Positions 26,885 to 34,331 of a DNA stretch of 64,000 bases are shown in pieces. The stretch's first letter is position 1. Each line of letters starts with the position of its first letter. The position numbers and the translations under genes were made by a program. The DNA lies in assembly GCF_003428625.2 (NCBI RefSeq), contig NZ_QVQT02000003.1, positions 550,207 to 614,206 on the forward strand, written 5' to 3'. The stretch comes from Paracidobacterium acidisoli. GTDB lineage: Bacteria > Acidobacteriota > Terriglobia > Terriglobales > Acidobacteriaceae. The notes below the pieces were generated by a model. The model did not search any database, had not been told where the DNA came from, and was given only the letters and a program-made list of their open reading frames with translations.

Positions 26885-28458
26885 TGTCCGGCGAACTCGC
26901 TGCGTTTGCGGCTGTAGGTGAAGTAGATGACAAGGCCGATGGCCAGCCAGAGAAAGAAGCGCAGCCAGGTCATGATGGGCAGTCCGGCCATCAGCAGGAT
27001 GCAGAAGATGATGCTGAGCACGGGCAGGACGGGTCCTCCGGGACAGCGGAAGCCGCGATGGCGGCCGGGATCTTTATAGCGCAGGATGAGCACGCCGGCG
27101 GAGACGAGGACGAAGGCGAAGAGCGTGCCGATGTTGGACAGGTCAGAAAAGGTGCCGATGTCGAGCAGTCCGGCGGGCAGGCCCACGACGAATCCGGCGA
27201 CCCAGGTGGAGACGGCGGGGGTGCGGAAGCGCGGGTGAACGCGGGAGAAGATCGAAGGCAGCAGGCGGTCGCGCGACATGGCGAACCAGACGCGCGCCTG
27301 GCCGATCTGGAAGACGAGGATCGAGGAGATCATGCCGAGCAGAGCGCCGATGAGGACGATCAGGTGGACCCAGTGCAGGGTGTGTCCGCCCTGGGTGACG
27401 GAGATTCTGCGCAGGGCATTGACGACCGGAGCGGCGTCATCGACGAGCGTGGACCATTTGACGAGGCCGGTGAGCACGACGGCGACTCCGATGTAGAGCA
27501 CGGTGCAGACGACCAGCGTGGCGAGGATGCCGATGGGGACATCGCGCTGCGGATTACGGCACTCTTCGGCGGCGGTGGAGACGGAGTCGAAGCCGATGTA
27601 GGTGAAGAAGATGATGGAGCCGCCGGTGAGCACGCCGGACCATCCGTTGGGATAGAAGGGGTGCCAGTTATCGGGATGGATGAAGTGCGAGCCGACGGCG
27701 ATGAAGATGATGATGGCCGCGATCTTGAGCAGCACCATGATGTTGTTGGTCTCTGCCGATTCGCGGATGCCGCGCACCAGCACGATGGTGAGCAGCATGA
27801 CGATGAGAAACGCGGGCAGATTGAAGCCGAAATGCCAGCCGGGGGTGTAGAGCGTGTGTCCCTGAAAGTCCTGCAGGCCGGAGGGCAGATAGGCCGGCGA
27901 GATCCAGCGCGCGGAGGGATGGATGCCGAACCAGTCGAGGAAGTCGACGATATGCGCGGCAAAGCCGACGCAGACGGCCATGTTGGAGAAGGCGTATTCG
28001 AGGATCAGATCCCAGCCGATAATCCACGCGATCAGCTCGCCCATCGTTGCGTAGGTATAGGTGTATGCGGAACCGGCGATGGGGATCATCGAGGCCAGCT
28101 CGGCGTAGCAAAGGCCGGTGAAGGCACAGACGATGGCGACGAGCACGAGCGAAAGCGCGAGCGCGGGGCCTGCTCCGGGACGGCCGGCGAGCGCGGTGTG
28201 ATGGACTATGTAATCGAGCAGGGGCGTGTTGAAGATGGAGGAGGTGTCGAACTTTTCGCCGGCGATGGCGGTGCCGATGACGGTGAAGATGCCTGAGCCG
28301 ATGACCGCGCCGATGCCGAGAGCTGTAAGCGAAACCGGCCCGAGGGTCTTCCTCAGGCTGTGCTCGGGGTTCTCCGAGTCGCTGATCAGCTTGTCGATGG
28401 ATTTACAGGCGAGAAGTTGTTTCGGCAGGGTCCGGCTCCTCTGAAAGCACTGAATCAC
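26881..28458 (-). CDS. APC-superfamily amino-acid permease
   Basis: A 525-residue membrane protein with about 12-14 hydrophobic segments. Helix 1 carries G-I-G-A-V-I-G-S-G-I-F-T-V-I-G, the substrate-binding motif of APC transporters; the later F-F-T-Y-I-G-F-D-S-V-S-T-A-A-E-E-C-R-N-P matches the CAT (cationic amino acid transporter) group. It probably imports amino acids across the inner membrane. It precedes the yjbR-like gene with a 4-base overlap. Confidence 0.9.
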   Translation of the reverse strand: MIQCFQRSRTLPKQLLACKSIDKLISDSENPEHSLRKTLGPVSLTALGIGAVIGSGIFTVIGTAIAGEKFDTSSIFNTPLLDYIVHHTALAGRPGAGPALALSLVLVAIVCAFTGLCYAELASMIPIAGSAYTYTYATMGELIAWIIGWDLILEYAFSNMAVCVGFAAHIVDFLDWFGIHPSARWISPAYLPSGLQDFQGHTLYTPGWHFGFNLPAFLIVMLLTIVLVRGIRESAETNNIMVLLKIAAIIIFIAVGSHFIHPDNWHPFYPNGWSGVLTGGSIIFFTYIGFDSVSTAAEECRNPQRDVPIGILATLVVCTVLYIGVAVVLTGLVKWSTLVDDAAPVVNALRRISVTQGGHTLHWVHLIVLIGALLGMISSILVFQIGQARVWFAMSRDRLLPSIFSRVHPRFRTPAVSTWVAGFVVGLPAGLLDIGTFSDLSNIGTLFAFVLVSAGVLILRYKDPGRHRGFRCPGGPVLPVLSIIFCILLMAGLPIMTWLRFFLWLAIGLVIYFTYSRKRSEFAGQ

Positions 28459-28573
28459 GGGGAGCTTTCATCCCCTGCGAGCGCGGCTCGCTGGGGGGAA
28501 GTGTAACCGGTCGCTCCGGCTCCGCAAAAGTACCGATTTTACGGAGCCGGACGCGAGCTGCGATGGCGGCTGT

Positions 28574-28729
28574 CTACCGCTTGCCCTGCCCGCGCACCAG
28601 TTTCCTGACCTTCTTCTTGTTCGAGCCGCGCGCGGTGGTGCGGGCGGCCTTCGGCGCGGCTTTTTTACGGGCCGTGCGCTTTACCTTTTTCCGTTCTGCT
28701 TTGTCTTCGATTGTTTTTGTGTTTGCCAT
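28574..28729 (-). CDS. Small, very basic 51-residue protein
   Basis: Starts MANTKTIEDKAERKKVKR and ends R-G-Q-G-K-R at a TAG (28574-28576), with GAAGGA 6 bases upstream of the ATG. About half of the residues are Lys, Arg or Ala. It is close to the 3' end of the pcrA/uvrD gene (30-base gap) on the same strand. Its composition suggests nucleic-acid or ribosome binding, as in histone-H1-like tails, but this is inference only; no named family is recognised. Confidence 0.6.
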   Translation of the reverse strand: MANTKTIEDKAERKKVKRTARKKAAPKAARTTARGSNKKKVRKLVRGQGKR

Positions 28730-28759
28730 TTCTATCCTTCGTCTTATGAGCGCCGGCTC

Positions 28760-31510
28760 TCACAGCCGTTCGAGCTGGGCGAATTTTTCCACCAGCTTTT
28801 TTACGCCGAACTTTGAAAATTGTACCGTAACCTTCGCGTCTTCCCCGTCTCCTTCGCGCCGGAAGACCACGCCATCGCCGTATTTGGGATGACGGACACG
28901 CTGCCCGCTCTTAAAACCGGTGGCCCCGGCCGGCTCGGGTATATCGATTTTGGGGCGTGAGCTTTTTGCGGCGGAGGCGCCGCGTCCGCCGAAGAACTGA
29001 GCGATGTTATCGAGCGATCCTGGACCGCCGCGGGCCGGGCGGGCGCTGCCGCCGGACTGGGAGTGTGACGACTGGGGGCGTTGAGACGAATAGGACGAGC
29101 TCTGATCCTCGTCCTCGTAGCTGTAGTGGCGGCCGCCGAAGTCGTCGCCGCCGCGTCCGAAGCGGGACTGGCCGCCGTAGGCGCCCCATGAGGTCTGGCG
29201 CTGCTGCGATCCGCCGAGATCTTCGATGAGCTGCGAGGGAATCTCTTCGAGAAAGCGGGAGGGCATGCTGGCCTCGGGCATGTCGTTCCCGTAGCGGCGG
29301 CGATAACGCGCGCGGGTGACGAAGAGGGTATCCATGGCGCGGGTGAGGCCGACGTAGCAGAGGCGGCGCTCCTCTTCCATCTGATTGGGATCGGTCAGCG
29401 TACGCGAGTGAGGGAAGAGACCCTCCTCCATGCCGGCGAGGACGACCATGGGGAATTCGAGGCCCTTGGCGGCGTGCAGCGTCATGAGCGTGACGCGCGC
29501 GTCGGGATTGTACTGATCGGCATCGCTGACCAGGGCGGCATGGTCGAGGAACTCGGCCAGGGTTTCGCCGCGCTCCTGAGCGTCCTGCGCGGCATTGGCG
29601 AGCTCCTTCAGATTTTCAATGCGCGAGAAGGCCTCGGGCGTGTTTTCTTCTTCGAGCGAGCGGATGTAGCCGGTGCGGTCGATGAGGAATTTGATCAGCT
29701 CGGGCAGAGTGGCGGGGTCGCCGGGGGCGCGGAAGCCCTCGACGGCGGTTGCGGCCGCCTCGATCTTTGCCGGCGTAATGGCCTTTACCGACGTGATGCC
29801 GGCCTTTTTTGAAGCTGCCGCGTGGGCGACCTGAGGCTCGTCGGCAAAGGGGTTGAAGGAGGTCGCGTCGAGTTCTTCCGCCGCGGGCGATGTTTCGTCA
29901 TCGCCGGGATGGAAAAGCGCGAGGCTGCCCTGGGCAGAGTCGCCGAAGTCGAAGCTGGTGTCGGAATCCCGTGTATCTGCTGCGGCGACGTCGAAGCCGG
30001 TATCCGCGCTGTCATTCGTCTCGGCGTCGGAGGCGACGTCGCCTGTCAGCTTTTCAGCAAAGCCGGGAGCGAGCATCGCATGCGCATCCTGAATGACTTT
30101 GCGGAAGATATCGAGCGCGGCCAGGGCACGGGCGGGCAGCAGCTTCTCTTTCAGCGCCTGCCCAATCGCATTCCACGTACTGGTGCCGGTGGTAAGCGCG
30201 ATCCGTTCGAGCGTCTCAACGGTGGTCTTGCCGATGCCGCGCGCGGGTGTGTTGACGACGCGCTGCAGGGCGATGGAGTCGTCGTGGTTCTGGACGAGCT
30301 TGAGGTAGCTGAGCAGGTCCCTGATCTCCGCGCGCTCGTAGAAGGAGAAACCGCCGACCATGGTGTAGGCGATACCGTAGCGGCGCATGGCCTCTTCAAT
30401 GAGCCGCGACTGCGAGTTGGTGCGGTAGAGGACGGCGGCCTTTGGCTGCTCCTGTTCGGCTCCTGCTTTGCGGAGGTACTTCTGAATGCTGTCGGCGATG
30501 AAGAGCGCTTCGTTTTCGCCGTCGGGCGCTTCGTAGTAGCCGATCAGAGCACCGCCCTCGCGGGAGGTCCAGAGCCGCTTTCCCTTGCGCTGGGCGTTGC
30601 GGGAGACGACGGCGGAGGCCGCTTCAAGGATGATCTGCGTGGAGCGGTAGTTCTGTTCGAGGCGGATGGTCTTTACGCCGGGGAAGTCCTTCTCGAACTC
30701 GAGGATGTTGCGGATGTCGGCGCCGCGCCAGGAGTAGATGCTCTGATCCTCGTCGCCGACGACGCAGACATTTTTGTCCGGCCCGGCGAGCAGCTTCATC
30801 AACTCGTACTGCGGGCGGTTGGTGTCCTGGTACTCGTCGATAAGCAGGTAGCGGTAGCGGCGGTTGTAGCGCTCGCGGACTTCGCTCGAGGATTTGAGCA
30901 GGCGGACGGCTTCGAGCAGCAGGTCGTCGAAGTCGAGGGCGTTGTTCTGGCGCAGCTCTTTTCGGTAGGCCTCGAAGATGTGGGCGATCTTTTCGCCGAC
31001 GGGGTCGGAGGACTGCAGGTAGTACTCCTGCGGGTCGATCATGTGGTTCTTGGCCCAGGAGATTTTCGACAGCACCACGCGCGGCGTGAGCTGTTTGTCG
31101 TCGAGGCCCATGCGGCGCATGGCCGCTTTGACGACCGCCTGCTGATCGTTTTCGTCGTAGATGGCGAAGGACCGGGTGAGGCCTTCACTGCCGATCTTCA
31201 GCGCTTCGATATCGCGCCGCAGCATGCGGACGCAGAAGGAGTGAAAGGTGGCGATCAGCGGCCTGGCGAGCGGGGAGTGGCCCATGAGCTTGTCGATGCG
31301 CTCGCCCATCTCCTTCGCGGCCTTGTTGGTGAAGGTGACGGCGAGGATGGAGTCGGGCGAGACGCCGCGCTCTTCGATCAGGTAGGCGATGCGATGGGTG
31401 ATGACGCGCGTTTTGCCGGAGCCCGCGCCGGCGAGGATAAGCACCGGCCCATCGACGGCCTCGACGGCTTCACGCTGCTGGGGATTCAGTTTGTCGAGTA
31501 AGTGCCGCAA
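28760..31510 (-). CDS. pcrA: PcrA/UvrD-like DNA helicase with acidic insert
   Basis: A 916-residue SF1A helicase. Walker A is A-G-A-G-S-G-K-T-R; then T-F-T-N-K-A-A, L-I-D-E-Y-Q-D-T-N (motif II), V-G-D-E-D-Q-S-I-Y-S-W-R-G, L-E-Q-N-Y-R-S and V-T-L-M-T-L-H-A-A-K-G-L-E-F-P. An Asp/Ala/Ser-rich stretch at about 483-585 interrupts domain 2B. The C-terminus is Gly/Ser/Gln-rich followed by G-Q-R-V-R-H-P-K-Y-G-D-G, the usual PcrA end. It unwinds DNA in nucleotide-excision repair and replication restart. The likely start is TTG at 31510. Confidence 0.92.
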   Translation of the reverse strand: MRHLLDKLNPQQREAVEAVDGPVLILAGAGSGKTRVITHRIAYLIEERGVSPDSILAVTFTNKAAKEMGERIDKLMGHSPLARPLIATFHSFCVRMLRRDIEALKIGSEGLTRSFAIYDENDQQAVVKAAMRRMGLDDKQLTPRVVLSKISWAKNHMIDPQEYYLQSSDPVGEKIAHIFEAYRKELRQNNALDFDDLLLEAVRLLKSSSEVRERYNRRYRYLLIDEYQDTNRPQYELMKLLAGPDKNVCVVGDEDQSIYSWRGADIRNILEFEKDFPGVKTIRLEQNYRSTQIILEAASAVVSRNAQRKGKRLWTSREGGALIGYYEAPDGENEALFIADSIQKYLRKAGAEQEQPKAAVLYRTNSQSRLIEEAMRRYGIAYTMVGGFSFYERAEIRDLLSYLKLVQNHDDSIALQRVVNTPARGIGKTTVETLERIALTTGTSTWNAIGQALKEKLLPARALAALDIFRKVIQDAHAMLAPGFAEKLTGDVASDAETNDSADTGFDVAAADTRDSDTSFDFGDSAQGSLALFHPGDDETSPAAEELDATSFNPFADEPQVAHAAASKKAGITSVKAITPAKIEAAATAVEGFRAPGDPATLPELIKFLIDRTGYIRSLEEENTPEAFSRIENLKELANAAQDAQERGETLAEFLDHAALVSDADQYNPDARVTLMTLHAAKGLEFPMVVLAGMEEGLFPHSRTLTDPNQMEEERRLCYVGLTRAMDTLFVTRARYRRRYGNDMPEASMPSRFLEEIPSQLIEDLGGSQQRQTSWGAYGGQSRFGRGGDDFGGRHYSYEDEDQSSSYSSQRPQSSHSQSGGSARPARGGPGSLDNIAQFFGGRGASAAKSSRPKIDIPEPAGATGFKSGQRVRHPKYGDGVVFRREGDGEDAKVTVQFSKFGVKKLVEKFAQLERL

Positions 31511-31563
31511 AGGGTATCCGGTTCGATAGTCTCATTTCAGTGTAGCGGTTTTTTCAAAACGTC

Positions 31564-31592
31564 TTGCCTTACGAAAAAGTAAGGAATATGAT
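31564..31592 (+). promoter_or_regulatory. Predicted sigma-70 promoter of the VapBC-like operon
   Basis: TTGCCT (31564-31569), a 17-base spacer and TATGAT (31587-31592). The predicted start is near 31599, giving a 13-base leader with AAGGAAG before the ATG at 31612. This excludes the ATG at 31588, which lies inside the -10. Confidence 0.65.
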
Positions 31593-31603
31593 TTCAGGTA
31601 AGG
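31567..31603. promoter_or_regulatory. Candidate VapB operator (inverted repeat plus third half-site)
   Basis: CCTTAC (31567-31572) and GTAAGG (31579-31584) form an inverted repeat between the -35 and -10, with a further GTAAGG at 31598-31603. AbrB-fold antitoxins autoregulate their operons through such repeats. Confidence 0.6.
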
Positions 31604-31611
31604 AAGCTTTG

Positions 31612-31857
31612 ATGAGCAGAACAACAGTTACATCCAAGGGGCAAGTTACGATCCCTGCCGATGTTCGCGACCAACTCGGCCTCAAGGCCGGGGACAGGCT
31701 TGAGTTTGTTCTTAACGAGAAAACCGGGCACTTTGAGATGATTCCGGCGACTCTCTCCATTCGTTCGCTGAAGGGCATTCTGCCAAAGCTCAAGACCCCG
31801 CTTTCGGTTCGCGAGATGAACGAGATTATCGCTGAAGAGGGCGCGTCACGCGGATGA
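31612..31857 (+). CDS. AbrB/SpoVT-fold antitoxin (VapB-like)
   Basis: An 81-residue antitoxin beginning MSRTTVTSKGQVTIPADVRD, the swapped-hairpin AbrB DNA-binding fold (T-S-K-G-Q-V-T-I-P, G-L-K-A-G-D-R-L-E-F). The tail should wrap the toxin. The start at 31612 is chosen from the promoter position and AAGGAAG spacing. Its stop overlaps the toxin start by 4 bases. It neutralises the PIN toxin and represses its own promoter. Confidence 0.9.
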   Translation: MSRTTVTSKGQVTIPADVRDQLGLKAGDRLEFVLNEKTGHFEMIPATLSIRSLKGILPKLKTPLSVREMNEIIAEEGASRG

Positions 31858-32246
31858 TCGGCATCGATACGAATGTACTGGTGCGATATCTTCAGCAGGA
31901 CGACCCCTCCCAGAACGGAAAGGCCAACGCGCTGATTGGTTCCCTGAGCAGCGATCAGCGAGGCTACGTCTCGCTGATTACTCTGGCCGAGGTCGTTTGG
32001 GTGCTCAACCGCAAATTCAAACTCGAACGCAGAGCTCTTGTGCAGATTGTCGACTCTCTTTTGAGAGTGCAGGAGCTTGTCATTGAACAAGCAGACGTGG
32101 TGCGCAAAGCCTTGTATCTCTACGAAGATTCAAAGGCAGGATTTTCCGATTGTCTTGTCTCGCAACTGGGCCGCGCGGCCGGATGTGACTACACCGTGAC
32201 CTTCGATCAGTCTACCGCAAAAACTGCAGGAATGAAGCTTCTTTGA
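31854..32246 (+). CDS. PIN-domain toxin (VapC-like)
   Basis: A 130-residue PIN ribonuclease. The acidic site is complete: D5 (G-I-D-T-N-V-L), E46 (L-A-E-V-V-W), D99 (F-S-D-C-L) and D118 (V-T-F-D-Q). VapC toxins cut tRNA or rRNA and arrest growth unless bound by antitoxin. The 4-base ATGA overlap with the antitoxin gene is typical of TA operons. It belongs to the longer PIN group that pairs with AbrB-type antitoxins. Confidence 0.9.
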   Translation: MIGIDTNVLVRYLQQDDPSQNGKANALIGSLSSDQRGYVSLITLAEVVWVLNRKFKLERRALVQIVDSLLRVQELVIEQADVVRKALYLYEDSKAGFSDCLVSQLGRAAGCDYTVTFDQSTAKTAGMKLL

Positions 32247-32264
32247 TATCCCGGTATTTCGAAT

Positions 32265-32873
32265 ATGCTCAAAAGTAAAAAGTGGATCTGCGTTTTCTGC
32301 GGGTCAGCGGATGGAGCCTCGCCCGCATATCTTGAAACTGCCCGCTGCCTGGGGCGCCTCATCGCCGGGCAGGGTCACGGCCTGGTCTACGGCGGCGCAA
32401 CCGTGGGCGCGATGGGCGCGGTGGCCGATGCGGCGCTGGGCACCGGCGGCGAGGTGGTCGGCGTGATTCCCGACGTGATCATGGACCGCGAGATCGGTCA
32501 CACCGGCCTGACGGAGCTGCACGTGGTGCGCACGATGCACGAGCGCAAGGCGCTGCTGGCTGAGAGAGCCGATGCCTTTGTCGCGCTGCCGGGAGGGTAC
32601 GGCACACTCGATGAGTTCATCGAGATTCTGACCTGGGCGCAGCTTCGTATTCACGCGAAGCCGTGTGTCTTCGTGAATGTCGGCGGCTACTACGACGGGC
32701 TGCTGGCGTTCTTCGATCGCGCGGTTGCGGAGGGGTTTATCAAAGCGGAAAACCGCGGCCTGATTCTGGTGGCAAAGGATGCGGCGGAGGCGGTTGGGAT
32801 CATCGAGCGCGCGTGGAATCTAAGGGAAGAGGCTCCGGCGCACGATGCGAGGCTGGATGAGCTGGTGAAGTGA
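32265..32873 (+). CDS. LOG-family protein (TIGR00730)
   Basis: A 202-residue Rossmann-like protein with V-F-C-G-S-A-D-G near the start, V-Y-G-G-A-T-V-G-A-M-G, M-H-E-R-K-A-L-L and the signature P-G-G-Y-G-T-L-D-E. Family members (lysine-decarboxylase-like, LOG) hydrolyse nucleoside 5'-monophosphates, releasing cytokinin-type bases. It lies 19 bases after the toxin gene but is probably an ordinary metabolic gene. A repeat array starts at its stop. Confidence 0.9.
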   Translation: MLKSKKWICVFCGSADGASPAYLETARCLGRLIAGQGHGLVYGGATVGAMGAVADAALGTGGEVVGVIPDVIMDREIGHTGLTELHVVRTMHERKALLAERADAFVALPGGYGTLDEFIEILTWAQLRIHAKPCVFVNVGGYYDGLLAFFDRAVAEGFIKAENRGLILVAKDAAEAVGIIERAWNLREEAPAHDARLDELVK

Positions 32874-32880
32874 GCTTGCG

Positions 32881-33003
32881 GAGCAGCGAGTCAGCGAGTC
32901 AGCTAAAAACCAGCAGTCAGGCATAAGACGTCCAGGGATAAAACGATCAGCAAAATCATTACGTGGCTTTCATGCCGGCCGCTTTATTCCTGACTGCTGA
33001 TTC
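32881..33003. repeat. 15-bp unit array, locus 2 (direct and inverted arms)
   Basis: The direct arm 32881-32951 contains CAGCAGTCAGGCATAAGACG, ATAAGACGTCCAGGG and ATAAAACGATCAGC. The inverted arm 32974-33003 contains GCTTTATTCCTGACTGCTG, whose reverse complement matches the first of these. It lies between converging genes and overlaps the stop of the DUF971 gene at 32984-32986. Confidence 0.75.
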
Positions 33004-33427
33004 CGCTTCTGCACTCCTCGCAGGTGCAGTGGCGGCGCAGGAAGTCCCAGGAGTAGATGCCGCTGGTGTGGCCGTCGTTCCAGTCGAAGCTGATGGCATA
33101 GCGGCCGACTGGCTTTACTGCATCGGGGCGCGGCGGAGCCTGATACATGGGCAGCAGCGTCGGCGGCTGCGGTTTGGGCTCGCCGGGCTGGCGGCCTGAT
33201 TGTTCGCGCTCCTCGTGGCAGGTGGCGCAGGGGCAGGCGAGGCGCAGCCAGGCGAAGCTCCACGCGCTGCGGTGGCCGTCTTTCCACTCGATCTCCATGC
33301 CGGTGCCTTCGGTTTTATGCACCCGCACTTTGGCGGGATCGGTGGCTTCGCGGGGAAGCTCGCGCTGCAGCGCCTGCTCTTTGCGGGCCTGTTCCTCGCT
33401 GATGAAGCGTATGCCTTCGTGACTCAT
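32984..33427 (-). CDS. DUF971-domain protein
   Basis: A 147-residue protein from the ATG at 33427. It reads E-I-E-W-K-D-G-H-R-S-A-W, then L-R-L-A-C-P-C-A-T-C-H, Y-A-I-S-F-D-W-N-D-G-H-T-S-G-I-Y, and closes H-C-T-C-E-E-C. This is the GBBH-like N-terminal/DUF971 fold (PF06155) with two Cys clusters that probably bind zinc or an Fe-S cluster. Stand-alone DUF971 proteins are often linked to Fe-S assembly; the function is unproven. The frame is open further upstream but not conserved. Confidence 0.82.
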   Translation of the reverse strand: MSHEGIRFISEEQARKEQALQRELPREATDPAKVRVHKTEGTGMEIEWKDGHRSAWSFAWLRLACPCATCHEEREQSGRQPGEPKPQPPTLLPMYQAPPRPDAVKPVGRYAISFDWNDGHTSGIYSWDFLRRHCTCEECRSGISSQE

Positions 33428-33522
33428 CCTTCTTCTATTTTCGCCTGGATTTGAGGCGGGTGGTGATGCGCAGACCGCGGCGGGCACTTCGTATGATGGA
33501 AGCGCAAGGCTGGAGAGGCTGC

Positions 33523-34074
33523 ATGGACGCGGGGAAGAGCCGGGGCGAGGCGGTCTATTCCTTTCGCGCTCTGGCACGTACGGATCTGCCGATGATTGCG
33601 CGGTGGCTGCGAACGCCGGAGGCCAGAGCATGGTGGGGCGATCCGGAGACGGAATATGGCCTGCTGTCGGAGGATCTGGACGAGCCGGCGATGCGGCAGT
33701 GGACGGTGGCCTGCGACGGGCGCGATTTTGCCTATGTGCAGGCGTACGATCCGGAGCGCTGGCCGCAGCCGCACCTGATGCATCTGCCGCCGGGCTCGCT
33801 GGTGATCGATACGTTTATCGGCGAGCCGGAGATGCTGGGAGTGGGGCATGGCGGCCGGTATCTGCGGGCCTTTGCGCGCAAGCTGATCGAGGAGGGCGCG
33901 TCCGCTGTGGCGATCGATCCGGCGGCAGAGAACCAGCGCGCGAGACGGGCGTATGCGCGGGCCGGCTTTGCCGGAGAGGCGATGGTCGATACCGACAGCG
34001 GTCCAGCGGTCGTGATGCAGTTTCAGCGGGAGAGTGTCGGGGCGCCGCGTGCGGCGCGGTCTCTGCGGTCGTAG
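33523..34074 (+). CDS. GNAT acetyltransferase, AAC(6')-like
   Basis: A 183-residue protein from the ATG at 33523, preceded by GGAGAGG. It reads F-R-A-L-A-R-T-D-L-P-M-I-A-R-W-L then E-A-R-A-W-W-G, the start of the RimJ/AacA4-like GNAT group, with motif A G-G-R-Y-L-R-A-F-A-R-K-L. Related proteins acetylate siderophores, aminoglycosides or peptides. The C-terminal 17 codons overlap the converging SemiSWEET gene by 52 bases. Confidence 0.78.
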   Translation: MDAGKSRGEAVYSFRALARTDLPMIARWLRTPEARAWWGDPETEYGLLSEDLDEPAMRQWTVACDGRDFAYVQAYDPERWPQPHLMHLPPGSLVIDTFIGEPEMLGVGHGGRYLRAFARKLIEEGASAVAIDPAAENQRARRAYARAGFAGEAMVDTDSGPAVVMQFQRESVGAPRAARSLRS

Positions 34075-34331
34075 CGCAGCTTGAGGAAGAGGATGGCGAG
34101 CGAAAGCGCAAGGGTGACCGCATTGGCGACGGTGACCGGCCAGGAGTGGATGGCGAGTCCGTAGACCAGCCAGAGAAAGACGCCGAGGGAGAAGACCAGG
34201 AACATGGTCAGCGAGATATCGCGGGCGCTTTTGAGGCGCCAGACGCGGACGAGCTGCGGGACGAAGGAGACGGTGGTGCAGAAGGCGGCGAGCGAGCCGG
34301 CGGTGTTGATCAGCGCGGAGGCGGTGCTCAT
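34023..34331 (-). CDS. SemiSWEET-like small transporter
   Basis: A 102-residue protein with three hydrophobic helices and the family motif V-P-Q-L-V-R-V-W-R in helix 1, as in bacterial SemiSWEET (MtN3/PQ-loop) sugar transporters that work as dimers. The start at 34331 overlaps the stop of the upstream TauE gene by 4 bases, so translation is probably coupled. Its 3' end overlaps the opposing GNAT gene. Confidence 0.85.
   Translation of the reverse strand: MSTASALINTAGSLAAFCTTVSFVPQLVRVWRLKSARDISLTMFLVFSLGVFLWLVYGLAIHSWPVTVANAVTLALSLAILFLKLRYDRRDRAARGAPTLSR

Noticed and set aside
27058-28296. Plus-strand acidic open frame of 412 codons opposite the permease
   Set aside because: Asp/Glu/Gly-rich shadow of transmembrane helices read backward; no start signal and no domain.
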